Assembly: GCA_016192825.1 (NCBI GenBank)
Contig: JACPTK010000117.1
Coordinates: forward strand, 1 to 64,000
Direction of reading: 5' to 3'
Length of the DNA: 64,000 nt
Origin: Betaproteobacteria bacterium
GTDB taxonomy: Bacteria; Pseudomonadota; Gammaproteobacteria; Burkholderiales; SG8-41
Shown here: in pieces, positions 24,541 to 35,052 of the stretch
Position numbering within the stretch: position 1 is the first letter of the stretch
How the letters are laid out: each line of letters starts with the position of its first letter
Notes under the pieces: model-generated
What the model was told of the DNA's origin: nothing
Databases searched by the model: none
What the model saw: the letters and a program-made list of their open reading frames with translations, nothing else
Made by a program: the position numbers and the translations under genes

Positions 24541-25430
24541 ACGAGAGCAACGCGGACGGCGCGGAGCGCGATCTCCGGCTCGACCGGCTCTACTGTGACG
24601 CCGCGAGCGAGGCGCCGCCGGCGCACCTCGACTCGGCCATCCTTGCCGCGGCACGCCGGGAGGTCAGAGCGCGGCCGCGACCCGTGTCGACGGTGCTGCG
24701 CAGATGGCGTGTGCCGGGCTCGATCGCGGCGGTGGTCATATTGAGCGTGAGCCTGGTCACGCTGGTGCAGAAACAGGGTGGAGAGCGGATCGTTCAGGTC
24801 ACGCCGGAATCCCCGTCGGCACGCCCCCCCCCCGCGCTGCCTGCGCAACCGCCGCCGCCGCAAGGAGAGCCGGAGAAGGCTCCGGCCCGGACGGCGACCG
24901 TGCCTCCCCCGCGCATACGGCCGGCGCCGAGGGAGGATGCCGCCCGGCGTCCTGCTGCGGGCATCCTGGGCGACAGCGCGCAACGCGACGCCGCGTCCAC
25001 CGCGGCGCAAGGCGGCGCAGGGATGGCGGCTGCACCGGCTGTCGCCAAGGCACAGCCCACGCCGTTTCCGGATGCGCCCGGCACGGCAGAGCGGCGCGCC
25101 GCCCCACCGCCGCAGGCGGCCCCCGTGGAAGAGGATCTTGCTGCGCGCGCACCGGCCGCGGCGCGGCGCGGCGCGGTCCCAATGGCGGCCGCTCCCGCCT
25201 CCGGGCCGGCGCGAGCCAAGGTGCTGGACCGAACCCGGGAAGAGGCGGCTGCCGGGGAGGAGCAGCGGCCGGCATGGCACGACTTGAAGGGCGCACCGCC
25301 GCAGAAATGGCTCGACCGGATCGGCGAGCTCAAGCGCCAGGGACGGCCGGCCGATGCCGATGCCCTGCTGGCTGAGTTCAAGCGTCGTTTCCCCGACCAC
25401 CCTCTGCCGCCCGGCGGGGAAGCCCGATGA
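24531..25430 (+). CDS. Probable membrane anti-sigma factor with Ala/Pro-rich periplasmic region
   Basis: The 299-residue product has an N-terminal cytoplasmic part (DLRLDRLYCDAASEAPPAHLDSAILAAARREV), one membrane helix (IAAVVILSVSLVTLV, about 68-82), a long low-complexity Ala/Pro/Arg segment and a C-terminal helical domain (WLDRIGELKRQGRPADADALLAEFKRRFPDH). It overlaps the sigma gene by 10 bases, the usual sigma/anti-sigma layout, so it probably holds the ECF factor at the membrane. No zinc-binding HxxxCxxC motif is seen. Confidence 0.7.
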   Translation: MALNESNADGAERDLRLDRLYCDAASEAPPAHLDSAILAAARREVRARPRPVSTVLRRWRVPGSIAAVVILSVSLVTLVQKQGGERIVQVTPESPSARPPPALPAQPPPPQGEPEKAPARTATVPPPRIRPAPREDAARRPAAGILGDSAQRDAASTAAQGGAGMAAAPAVAKAQPTPFPDAPGTAERRAAPPPQAAPVEEDLAARAPAAARRGAVPMAAAPASGPARAKVLDRTREEAAAGEEQRPAWHDLKGAPPQKWLDRIGELKRQGRPADADALLAEFKRRFPDHPLPPGGEAR

Positions 25431-25667
25431 GCCGGCAGGAACTGGCTGGTCTTGCGGCGGACGATCCCCGTCCTTCGGCGCTTCGGAGCCTGTCGGACTT
25501 GGGTCCGACAGGCTGCTAGGGTGCCTGCTCCAGAAGAATGCTGCGGAGGCGGGTGTCACCCCTGCATATACGATCGCTACTACGAGGCATTGGAGCGCTA
25601 TCACGAGGCACTCAAGAACTGGCTGGGGCGCCATCCCGGCGCGGCCTCGGATTCCCTCCTGGGGTAG
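25427..25667 (+). pseudogene. Oxidoreductase-like small cysteine protein split by a REP hairpin
   Basis: From ATG 25427 (overlapping the upstream stop) the frame reads MSRQELAGLAADDPRPSALR and then enters a REP palindrome that ends it at TAG 25517. In another frame, from GTG 25521, PAPEECCGGGCHPCIYDRYYEALERYHEALKNWLGRHP follows: the CCGxGCxxC...DxYxxxLxxY signature of the short oxidoreductase-like family. The two parts look like the N- and C-terminal pieces of one small gene broken by insertion of the palindrome. The distal part could still be made from GTG 25521. Confidence 0.65.
25488..25513. repeat. REP hairpin GCCTGTCGGA
   Basis: Perfect 10-bp inverted repeat (GCCTGTCGGA / TCCGACAGGC) with a 6-nt loop, the same family as copies at 36.7, 51.4, 51.5, 53.75 and 53.9 kb. 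Confidence 0.9.
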
Positions 25668-26082
25668 GTCCGCTTTTACGCTATATCTCTTTGTTTAATA
25701 GCGTAAACAAATGCGGTAACGGAACGTTGCCAATGCTTCCTGGTCTCACCTTTCCGAAACGCAAACGACGTACATAACGCGACGCAACAATCTATATCGT
25801 TGTTTTTTAAATATGGTGGACAAAACAACGGGATGAATGCATAATTCGCGTCTTTTGCAGCGCAGCAAACTCGTTTGAGCTCTTAGTCGGGCTGATTGCT
25901 GATGTGATGGAACCATTGCAGGCGCCGACTCCAGACACTAGAATTGGCCAGTTTCTTAAATAGTGCTACAACTTATAGTGGTTGGAACGGGTCCTGTTCA
26001 GCGACGAGGGGTATTGCTGCCGCGACGAACCAACACTTGGCCGGCGCAGCTTAAGTGCCGGAACAAGGGAAAGGCGGTTATC
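25668..26082. other. AT-rich gene-free region upstream of transglycosylase
   Basis: No gene is supported. A 10-bp perfect hairpin (TTTACGCTAT / ATAGCGTAAA) lies at 25675-25707. The stretch 25680-25960 is distinctly AT-rich for this genome and may hold the promoter of the transglycosylase gene or be a remnant of foreign DNA. Confidence 0.55.
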
Positions 26083-26844
26083 GTGCGTATCGGTAGCATC
26101 AACCCGGGCGGCCTCCAGGTCGGCCCGGTTGCCCTGTGGTCCCGCAGATTCGTCTCCGTCCTGGCGCTATTTGCCAGCGTTGCCGCGCTGGTGCTGATCG
26201 TGGAGAGCCAGTACGGTCAGCGCCCGTTCGGCGAGTCCCTGCAGGGGCCGCTGGACGCCATCTCTAGAGCCAGTCACGCCGACGCCAAGCGCGGCCAGCC
26301 GGCCGTTCTCTCCCGGACGGAGGAAAGCCGGCATCGCGCCCTGTCCGAATTCGTGGCCAGACGTTACCGGGTGTCGCAAGAGGTCGCTTTCGACCTTGTC
26401 GGTCTCGCGCACCGTGTGGGCCAGGATCTCCAGCTCGATCCCCTGCTGATCATCGCCGTGATCGCGGTCGAATCCAGCTTCAACCCGATCGCCGAAAGCG
26501 TTGCCGGGGCGAAGGGGCTGATGCAGATCATCCCGAAATTCCACGGCGACAAGCTGGGTGTGTACGGTGGCGAGCAGGCGGTGTTCGACCCGGCGACCAA
26601 TATCCAGGTCGGGGCGCGAATCCTGAAGGAATACATCCGTCTCACCGGCAACGTCGGCATCGCGCTGCAGATGTACGCCGGGGCGCTCAACGACAACGAC
26701 GACCAATACACCAGCAAGGTGTTGGGCGTGAAGCAGCGCCTGCATTACGTGGCGTCCCAGTCGCCGGGCCGCCCCGCGCCTCAGCCAGCGGTTAGAACCG
26801 CGTCTGCTCGCAGCAGCAACGCCTTCGCCCTGCCGCTCGACTGA
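26083..26844 (+). CDS. Membrane-anchored lytic transglycosylase (SLT domain)
   Basis: Cleaves peptidoglycan glycan strands in the periplasm. The 253-residue product has one N-terminal membrane helix (FVSVLALFASVAALVLIV) and a goose-lysozyme-type SLT domain: catalytic Glu in IAVIAVESSFNP, then AKGLMQIIPKFH and ALQMYAGALNDND. GTG 26083 is chosen because the signal region follows it directly; the track ORF starts 120 bases earlier without support. The next gene begins 5 bases later, so they are probably co-transcribed. Confidence 0.85.
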   Translation: MRIGSINPGGLQVGPVALWSRRFVSVLALFASVAALVLIVESQYGQRPFGESLQGPLDAISRASHADAKRGQPAVLSRTEESRHRALSEFVARRYRVSQEVAFDLVGLAHRVGQDLQLDPLLIIAVIAVESSFNPIAESVAGAKGLMQIIPKFHGDKLGVYGGEQAVFDPATNIQVGARILKEYIRLTGNVGIALQMYAGALNDNDDQYTSKVLGVKQRLHYVASQSPGRPAPQPAVRTASARSSNAFALPLD

Positions 26845-26849
26845 GCGGC

Positions 26850-27245
26850 GTGACGGCCCCCGTGGCGCGCATACGGGTCGCCTGGAAGGGGGGTGAAGTG
26901 ATCGCTGACTTGCGCGAAACTCCCACGGTAAAACAACTGGTTGCGGCTCTGCCCTGCGAGGCAAGCGCGAACACGTGGGGCGACGAGGTCTACTTCGAGA
27001 TCCCGGTGAAGGCCGCCCTCGAGCCTGACGCCCTGCAGGTGATCGAGCCGGGAACCGTGTGCTTCTGGGTGCAGGGCAGCGCGCTCGCGCTGCCGTACGG
27101 TCCGACGCCTGCCTCCAAAGGCGATGAGTGCCGGCTGGTTACCCGGTGCAACGTGCTCGGCAAGATCGAGGGCGACCCGCGCCAGCTCGCGAAGGTACGG
27201 CAGGGGGCCCGGATCCGCGTCGAGCTTCTGCCTGATAAAGCGTGA
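26850..27245 (+). CDS. Cyclophilin-like-fold protein (TM1367 type)
   Basis: The 131-residue product (MTAPVARIRVAWKGGEVIADLRETPTVKQLVAALPCEASANTWGDEVYFEIPV...) matches the small cyclophilin-like family: GDEVYFxIPV, EPGTVCFWVQGSALALPYGPTP and NVLGKIEGD. These have a cyclophilin-like barrel but no proven isomerase activity. Start is GTG, 5 bases after the transglycosylase stop. Confidence 0.78.
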   Translation: MTAPVARIRVAWKGGEVIADLRETPTVKQLVAALPCEASANTWGDEVYFEIPVKAALEPDALQVIEPGTVCFWVQGSALALPYGPTPASKGDECRLVTRCNVLGKIEGDPRQLAKVRQGARIRVELLPDKA

Positions 27246-27290
27246 CTGGGCGTGGCTCAGCGTTCGCCCAACACTTTTTTTGACGTTGAC

Positions 27291-27398
27291 GTGACCGGTG
27301 ACTCGTGATTCGACCTCAAGCCTGAAATCCTCTCCACCCCGGCATGGCGGGGTGGTCAGCGTAGACGCCATTCACCATTCACCAGTCACGGGTCACGC
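27291..27398. repeat. Inverted GTGACnn heptamer arms upstream of phaM
   Basis: Left arm GTGACCG, GTGACTC, GTGATTC (27291-27312); right arm TTCACCATTCACCAGTCACGGGTCACGCC (27368-27398). About 55 bases lie between. Confidence 0.8.
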
Positions 27399-27538
27399 CT
27401 CATCACAGCTTGTGTGAGCCGATCATCAGGCGCTTGAAGACTGAGTAGCGCTTGCCCACTCCACGCTCCGTCGGCTCGCGGCGCACCGTGACCCTATAAT
27501 AGCGCGTCGATAGGCCGGGTCACCCGGATGGAGGCCGC

Positions 27539-27814
27539 ATGGCGCAGCAACCGGAACTGCCGCAGGACTGGCTCGAGTTCATGCAGAAGCTGTGGAACCC
27601 GATGTCGTACCCCATGCCCGGCATGGGGATGCCCACCGTCAACGTGGAGGAGATCGGGAAAAAGATCGGCGAGCTGAAAGTGGTTGAGACCTGGCTCACC
27701 ATGAACGTCGGCTTCGTGCAGATGACAATCAAGACGCTCGAGATGCAGAAAGCCGCGCTCGAATCGCTCGCGGGGGCCGCGCCCAGGGAGAAACCCGCAG
27801 GCGGCAAGAAATAG
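27539..27814 (+). CDS. phaM: PhaM-type polyhydroxyalkanoate granule protein
   Basis: PhaM activates PHA synthase PhaC and tethers PHA granules to the nucleoid in betaproteobacteria. The 91-residue product begins MAQQPELPQDWLEFMQKLWNPM and has the Met/Pro/Gly-rich SYPMPGMGMPT segment, the VEEIGKKIGELKVVETWLTMNVGFVQMTIKTLEMQKAALESL helix and a short basic tail (KKPAGGKK-like) that could contact DNA. It is shorter than the best-studied PhaM (about 260 aa), lacking most of the Ala/Lys-rich C-terminus. It implies PHA storage in this organism. Confidence 0.8.
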   Translation: MAQQPELPQDWLEFMQKLWNPMSYPMPGMGMPTVNVEEIGKKIGELKVVETWLTMNVGFVQMTIKTLEMQKAALESLAGAAPREKPAGGKK

Positions 27815-27857
27815 GGCCGGACGCGCCGGTTTAACTCCGCGCGTTCGAACCACCCCC
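27813..27857. repeat. TTCGAA composite element (partial copy)
   Basis: GCCGGACGCGCCGGTTTAACTC then CGCGCGTTCGAACCA: the left part of the dispersed two-hairpin family, overlapping the phaM stop. Confidence 0.75.
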
Positions 27858-27869
27858 CCGGAGTTACGG

Positions 27870-28036
27870 CGGCCGGCGTCGGCATCGTCCACGGCGTGGA
27901 CCGGCGCCCTGTCGAGCTCGCCGAAGCGGCGCCCGAAGGCGAGCAGGGCCGGGTCATCCAGGTTCTGGACGCGGAAGCGGAGCACGAGGTGCTGGTGCCA
28001 CGCCGCTTCGATCGCCGCGAAGGTGCCGGCGAAGTG
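27870..28036 (-). pseudogene. Remnant of a TauD/TfdA-type dioxygenase N-terminus
   Basis: Reading the minus strand, HFAGTFAAIEAAWHQHLVLRFRVQNLDDPALLAFGRRFGELDRAPVH resembles the N-terminal region of alpha-ketoglutarate-dependent TauD/TfdA oxygenases (AWxxHxVLxFRxQxLxDxxLLAFxRRFGEL). The iron-binding HxD and the rest of the ~280-residue enzyme are absent. It lies between two TTCGAA repeat elements, so a gene was probably lost by recombination between repeats. Confidence 0.6.
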
Positions 28037-28067
28037 TGCGCTCGCGCGAGCCGGCGTATATTTGGCC

Positions 28068-28147
28068 TTAATCCGGACAACTCCGGTGCCGGATTAAGTC
28101 CGCCGGCTCGAATCGGACCGCTGCGCGGCCGTTCAACCGGCGGGGGT
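28068..28147. repeat. Variant TTCGAA/CCGGATTAAG composite hairpin element
   Basis: CTTAATCCGG...CCGGATTAAG forms a perfect hairpin, followed by CCGGCTCGAATCGG and GGCCGTTCAACCGG, the analogue of the TTCGAA hairpin family with changed arms. Confidence 0.75.
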
Positions 28148-28180
28148 CATTCCGGAGCCGTGCTTCCACAGGAGGGCACC

Positions 28181-28594
28181 ATGGCCACGACCGTACGCAA
28201 GACCGCTTATTTCAGCATGAAGACCCCCAACCGCGCGGGCCAGGGCGCGAAGCTGCTCGCCGCGCTCGCCGCGCAGGGCGTCAACCTGCTCGCTTTCACC
28301 GGTTTTCCCAATGCCGGGCGCGCGCAGGTGGACTTCATTCCCTACGACGTCTCGAAGTTCGCCCGCGCCGCGCGCAAGCTGGGCCTGAAGGTCGGCAAGA
28401 GGAAGACGGTGTTTCTCGCGCAGGGCGCCGACAAGTCCGGCGCGATCGCCGGCATCTGCGGCAAGCTCGCCAAGGCCGGCATCAACATGGTGGCGATGGA
28501 CGCGGTCGCCGCCGGCAAAGGGCGCTACGGGGCGATGTTCTGGGTGAAGCCGCGCGACGTGGCGAAGGCGTCACGCGTCCTGCGCGCGAGGTAG
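28181..28594 (+). CDS. Tandem ACT-domain protein
   Basis: The 137-residue product has two ACT-like halves: KTAYFSMKTPNRAGQGAKLLAALAAQGVNLLAFTGFP and KTVFLAQGADKSGAIAGICGKLAKAGINMVAMDAVAAG. ACT domains bind amino acids and regulate enzymes; no catalytic domain is attached. CAGGAGGGCACC precedes the ATG. Role unknown. Confidence 0.72.
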   Translation: MATTVRKTAYFSMKTPNRAGQGAKLLAALAAQGVNLLAFTGFPNAGRAQVDFIPYDVSKFARAARKLGLKVGKRKTVFLAQGADKSGAIAGICGKLAKAGINMVAMDAVAAGKGRYGAMFWVKPRDVAKASRVLRAR

Positions 28595-28601
28595 GACAAC
28601 G

Positions 28602-28766
28602 GCCGCCAAGGCGCCAAGAACGCCAGGAAGAGCAAGAATGGGGTGGAGAAAGGCGATTCGACGTTCTCGCTTTGCCTTCCATTATCGCTGCAGACCCCGT
28701 GCGGTTTGCATGCATTGATATTTCTATTCCGGTTTCCTTGGCGTTGTCGGCGCCTTGGCGGCTAAT
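28602..28766. repeat. Inverted pair of CGCCAAG arms
   Basis: Left arm GCCGCCAAGGCGCCAAGAACGCCAGGAAG (28602-28630); right arm CCTTGGCGTTGTCGGCGCCTTGGCGGCTAA (28738-28766), with about 105 bases of non-coding DNA between. Same layout as 23748-23922. Confidence 0.85.
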
Positions 28767-28827
28767 TTCAGGGGTTCATGTATTATGGTTTAATTCCCCG
28801 CTCGATTCCCTCTGAAGGAGAAATTTC

Positions 28828-29799
28828 ATGCCATACGCGATGCGTGTCCACCAGCACGGCGGTCCCGAGAATCTGCGTTGGGAGGAGATCCAGGTCGGCG
28901 ATCCCGGGCCGGGCCAGGTGCGGGTGCGCAATACCGCGGTCGGGCTCAATTTCGTGGACACCTACCAGCGCAGCGGCCTTTATCCCATGCAGCTGCCCTT
29001 CACGCTGGGCTCCGAAGGCGCGGGCGTGGTGGAAGCGGTCGGACCCAAGGTGAAGGACCTCAAGGCCGGCGACCGGGTCGCCTATTCCGGGCCGGTCGGC
29101 GCCTACGCGGAGGTGCTGCTGCGTCCGGCCGACCGCCTGGTCAAGATTCCCGCCGGGGTGGACGACAAGACTGCGGCGGCGATGATGCTGAAGGGGCTGA
29201 CCGCCCAGTACCTCATCCGCCGCACCTACCGCGTCAAGAAGGGCGACACGATCCTCATGCACGCGGCGGCCGGCGGCGTCGGCTTGATCCTGTGCCAGTG
29301 GGCGAAAGCGCTGGGGGCGACCGTCATCGGCGCCGTGGGCAGCGACGAGAAGGCCGCGCTCGCGAAGAAGGCGGGCTGCAAACACGTCATCGTGACCTCG
29401 CGCGAGAACTTCGTCGAGCGCGTGAAGGAAATCACCAAGGGCAAGGGCGTGCCGGTGGTCTATGACGGCGTGGGCAAGGACACGTTCATGGGCTCTATCG
29501 ACTGCCTGCGACCGCTGGGGCTGATGGTGAGCTTCGGCAATGCCTCGGGCGCGGTGCCGCCGTTCAACGCCGGCATCCTGTCGCAGAAGGGGTCGCTGTT
29601 CCTGACGCGCCCGACGCTCGCCACCTACACCGCCTCGCGCGAGGACCTCGTCAAGGCGGCGCGCGAACTGTTCGCGGTGGTGAAAAGCGGCAAGGTGAAG
29701 ATCACGATCAACCAGACCTACCCGCTGCGCGAGGCGGCGCAGGCGCAGCGCGATCTCGAGTCCCGCAAGACTACGGGATCAACCGTGCTCATCCCGTGA
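28828..29799 (+). CDS. NADPH:quinone oxidoreductase (zeta-crystallin-like MDR)
   Basis: Medium-chain dehydrogenase/reductase without zinc that reduces quinones with NADPH. The 323-residue product has GLNFVDTYQRSGLYP, LGSEGAGVVEAVG, GDRVAY, the nucleotide-binding HAAAGGVGLILCQWAKALGATVIG and the TYPLREAAQAQRDLESRKTTGSTVL ending typical of QOR. No zinc-ligand cysteines are visible. AAGGAG lies 8 bases before the ATG. Confidence 0.92.
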   Translation: MPYAMRVHQHGGPENLRWEEIQVGDPGPGQVRVRNTAVGLNFVDTYQRSGLYPMQLPFTLGSEGAGVVEAVGPKVKDLKAGDRVAYSGPVGAYAEVLLRPADRLVKIPAGVDDKTAAAMMLKGLTAQYLIRRTYRVKKGDTILMHAAAGGVGLILCQWAKALGATVIGAVGSDEKAALAKKAGCKHVIVTSRENFVERVKEITKGKGVPVVYDGVGKDTFMGSIDCLRPLGLMVSFGNASGAVPPFNAGILSQKGSLFLTRPTLATYTASREDLVKAARELFAVVKSGKVKITINQTYPLREAAQAQRDLESRKTTGSTVLIP

Positions 29800-29879
29800 G
29801 GGATGAGGGATGAGGGAAAAACCGGTTTCAGGTCATCCCTCTGCCCTCCGCCCTCACCCCTCGCGTGGCGGAGCGCGCC

Positions 29880-30848
29880 TCAGCGCAGCGTTTTCATTTT
29901 CTCGGTGGCTTTCACCAGCTGGGCGCTGATGCCCGGCTCCCAGGCGGAGTGCCCCGCGTCGGGCACGATCACGTAGTCGGCTTCCGGCCAGGCGCGGGCG
30001 AGCTCGTCCGCGGTCGCGATCGGGCACACCGCGTCGTAGCGACCCTGCACGATCACGCAGGGGATGTGCCGCAGCCGGTGCGCGTTGTCGAGCAGCGCGT
30101 TTTCCGGCAGGAAGATGTCGTGGCTGAAGTAGTGCGCTTCGATGCGCGCGAGCCCGAGCGCCACCCCGTCGCCGGCGAAGTAGGCGACCGTCTCCGGGCT
30201 CGGCAGCAGCGTCGAGCACGCCCCCTCGTAGGTGCTCCAGGCGCGCGCGGCCGGCAGGTGCACGCCGGGATCGGGATCGGTCAGGCGCTTGTGGTAGGCG
30301 GCCAGGAGATCGCCGCGCTCGGCAGCGGGTATCGCCTCGGTGAATGTCCTCCAGGCCTCGGGGAACAGGTTGCGCAGGCCGTAGAGGAACCAGTCGATCT
30401 CGCTGCGGCGGCACAGGAACACGCCGCGCAGGATGAATCCCGTGCAGCGCTCCGGATGCGCCTCGCCGTAGGCGAGCGCGAGCGTGCTGCCCCACGAGCC
30501 GCCGAACACGAGCCAGCGCTCGATCCCGAGATGGCGGCGCAGCCGCTCGATGTCGGCGACAAGGCGCGGGGTCGTGTTGTCCCGCAATTCACCGAGCGGC
30601 GTGGAGCGGCCGGCGCCGCGCTGGTCGAAGATGACGATCCGGTAGTGCGCCGGGTCGAAATAACGCCTGTGCGCGGGCGAGGCGCCCGCTCCGGGGCCGC
30701 CGTGGAGGAACAGCACCGGCGCGCCTTCCGGGTTGCCCGACTGCTCCCAGTACATGCTGTGCACGCCGTCGAGCTTCAGCATGCCCGCGCTGTAGGGCTC
30801 GATTTCCGGATAGAGCTCCACGCGCGGGGTGTGGGAAATATCGGCCAT
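29880..30848 (-). CDS. pip: Proline iminopeptidase
   Basis: Cytosolic alpha/beta-hydrolase that removes N-terminal proline. The 322-residue product has HGGPGAGASPAHRRYFDP, FDQRGAGRSTP, the nucleophile elbow VFGGSWGSTLALAY and the Asp and His of the triad in VQGRYDAVCP and DAGHSAWE. The start at 30848 (MADISHTPRVELYPEIEPY) is chosen over the track start 30 codons upstream. It is divergent from maeB. Confidence 0.92.
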   Translation of the reverse strand: MADISHTPRVELYPEIEPYSAGMLKLDGVHSMYWEQSGNPEGAPVLFLHGGPGAGASPAHRRYFDPAHYRIVIFDQRGAGRSTPLGELRDNTTPRLVADIERLRRHLGIERWLVFGGSWGSTLALAYGEAHPERCTGFILRGVFLCRRSEIDWFLYGLRNLFPEAWRTFTEAIPAAERGDLLAAYHKRLTDPDPGVHLPAARAWSTYEGACSTLLPSPETVAYFAGDGVALGLARIEAHYFSHDIFLPENALLDNAHRLRHIPCVIVQGRYDAVCPIATADELARAWPEADYVIVPDAGHSAWEPGISAQLVKATEKMKTLR

Positions 30849-30919
30849 GGACGGGCGCTGTTGCGGCGGGAAACATAACATAGGTGCGCGGCGGTGCGGA
30901 ACCGGCCGCCCGGTTGGAC

Positions 30920-31055
30920 ACTGTATAATTTCCGTCAAAGCCGGACGCCGCGCGCCGGTTTGACTGCGCGCGTTCGAACGGACACGATGTGCCGCTCAAC
31001 GCGCGCAAAAGGGCCGGCCCCCGCACGCCGTTCAACGCGCGCATGACTTCCCGGG
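30920..31055. repeat. Promoter-proximal TTCGAA composite element
   Basis: A TATAAT box lies at 30924-30929, possibly for maeB. Directly after it come GCCGGACGCCGCGCGCCGG and the long hairpin GCGCGTTCGAACGGACAC / GTGCCGCTCAACGCGC (about 30966-31004), plus a second CCGTTCAACGCGCG at about 31030. Confidence 0.75.
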
Positions 31056-31062
31056 TTATCGG

Positions 31063-33357
<2,295 letters not shown>

Positions 33358-33361
33358 AGAA

Positions 33362-33538
33362 CGGTGACTCGTGACCGGTGACTCGTGAATCGAGCCCGCC
33401 CCCAGCGCAAGCGCTCCGCGCCTTCCCGGCAGCCCGGAGGAGGCCCGGCTGAGCGCGTCCGCGCCGGGACAAACTCCAGTCACGAGTCACGAGTCACGAG
33501 TCACGCCGAACGCGGCAGCGAAAAGCGCCGCGTTCGGC
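33362..33538. repeat. Inverted GTGACTC heptamer arms plus hairpin at the fumC start
   Basis: Left arm GTGACTC, GTGACCG, GTGACTC, GTGAATC (33364-33391); right arm CAGTCACGAGTCACGAGTCA... (33477-33507). A perfect 12-bp hairpin (GCCGAACGCGGC / GCCGCGTTCGGC, 33505-33538) overlaps the right-arm end and runs to the first fumC codons. Confidence 0.88.
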
Positions 33539-33552
33539 TGGAGCGCGACACG

Positions 33553-34920
33553 ATGGGCAAGGTCAAAGTGCCCGCCGATCGGCTGTGGGGCGCGCAGACG
33601 CAACGCAGCCTCCATCACTTCCGCTTCCCCGGCGAGACGATGCCGCTCGAGGTCGTGCGCGCGCAGGTGCTGGTCAAGAAGGCCGCCGCGCTCGCCAACA
33701 TGGCGCTCGGCGTGCTCGATCGCAGGAAAGGCGAAGCCATCGTCGGTGCCGCCGACGAGGCGCTCCGCGGCGAGCACGACGCTCACTTCCCGCTGGTCGT
33801 GTGGCAGACCGGATCGGGAACCCAGACCAACATGAACGTCAACGAGGTGCTGGCGAACCGCGCCTCCGAGATCCTGGGGGGCGGCCGCGGCGAGAAGCGG
33901 CTGGTGCACCCCAACGACGACGTCAACCGGGGGCAGTCCTCCAACGACACCTTCCCCACCGCAATGCACGTCGCCGCGACGCTCGCGCTGGAGCGCGACC
34001 TCGAGCCCGCGGTCCGGAAGCTGCGCAACACGCTCGAGCGCAAGGCGAAGGCGTTCGCCGGGATCGTGAAGATCGGCCGCACCCACCTGCAGGACGCGAC
34101 GCCGCTCACGCTGGGGCAGGAATTCTCCGGTTACGTCTCCCAGCTCGATCACGGGCTCGCGCACGTGGCCGCGGCGCTGCCGCACCTGTGCGAGCTCGCG
34201 CTGGGCGGCACCGCCGTCGGCACCGGCCTGAACGCCCACCCGGAGTTCGCGGAAAGGGTGGCGGCGGAATTCGCCCGGCTCACGCGGCTGCCCTTCGTCA
34301 CCGCGCCCAACAAGTTCGAGGCGCTCGCGTCCTGCGACGCGGTGGTGCACGCGCACGGGGCGCTGAAGACGCTCGCCGCGAGCCTCATGAAGATCGCCAA
34401 CGACGTGCGCTGGCTCGCTTCGGGTCCGAGGAGCGGGATCGGCGAGCTCATCATCCCCGAGAACGAGCCGGGGAGCTCGATCATGCCCGGCAAGGTCAAT
34501 CCCACCCAGTCCGAGTCCATGACCATGGCGTGCTGCCAGGTGTTCGGCAACGACGTGGCGGTCAACCTGGGCGGCGCCTCGGGCAACTTCGAGCTGAACG
34601 TGTTCCGCCCGCTCGTGATCCGCAATTTCCTCCACAGCGCGAAGCTCCTCGCGCGCGCCTGCGAGAACTTCAACGAGCACTGCGCGGCCGGTATCCGGCC
34701 CAATCGCGCCCGCATCGAGCGGCTGATGCGCGAATCGCTGATGCTGGTGACCGCCTTGAATCCCCACATCGGCTACGAGAAGTCCGCCGCCATCGCCAAG
34801 AAGGCGCACAAGGACGGCACGACGCTGAAGGAGGCGGCGGTGAAGCTCGGCTATGTCACCGCGAAGCAGTTCGACGCGTGGGTCAGGCCCGAGCAGATGG
34901 TGGGCCGCTACCGGCCCTGA
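33553..34920 (+). CDS. fumC: Fumarate hydratase class II (fumarase C)
   Basis: Iron-independent fumarase of the TCA cycle. The product has [60 protein letters not shown], the catalytic-loop signature [15 protein letters not shown] and a normal C-terminus. ATG 33553 gives 455 residues; family members carry about 7 more N-terminal residues (ExDSMG), here ERDT, but no start codon stands there because repeat and hairpin sequences replace the region. Upstream ATG 33385 would add 56 repeat-encoded residues. No clear ribosome-binding site is seen. Confidence 0.93.
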   Translation: MGKVKVPADRLWGAQTQRSLHHFRFPGETMPLEVVRAQVLVKKAAALANMALGVLDRRKGEAIVGAADEALRGEHDAHFPLVVWQTGSGTQTNMNVNEVLANRASEILGGGRGEKRLVHPNDDVNRGQSSNDTFPTAMHVAATLALERDLEPAVRKLRNTLERKAKAFAGIVKIGRTHLQDATPLTLGQEFSGYVSQLDHGLAHVAAALPHLCELALGGTAVGTGLNAHPEFAERVAAEFARLTRLPFVTAPNKFEALASCDAVVHAHGALKTLAASLMKIANDVRWLASGPRSGIGELIIPENEPGSSIMPGKVNPTQSESMTMACCQVFGNDVAVNLGGASGNFELNVFRPLVIRNFLHSAKLLARACENFNEHCAAGIRPNRARIERLMRESLMLVTALNPHIGYEKSAAIAKKAHKDGTTLKEAAVKLGYVTAKQFDAWVRPEQMVGRYRP

Positions 34921-35052
34921 GCGGGCAAGGTGTCCGTCCCGGAGCCGTTCGACGCGCATTGCACCCCTCCGCCCGTGACGTTGTTCACTTCCGGCCCGTC
35001 GCAAAAGTGCTGAGAATGCCCTGCAACAACAAGACGAAAACGGAGACGAGTC

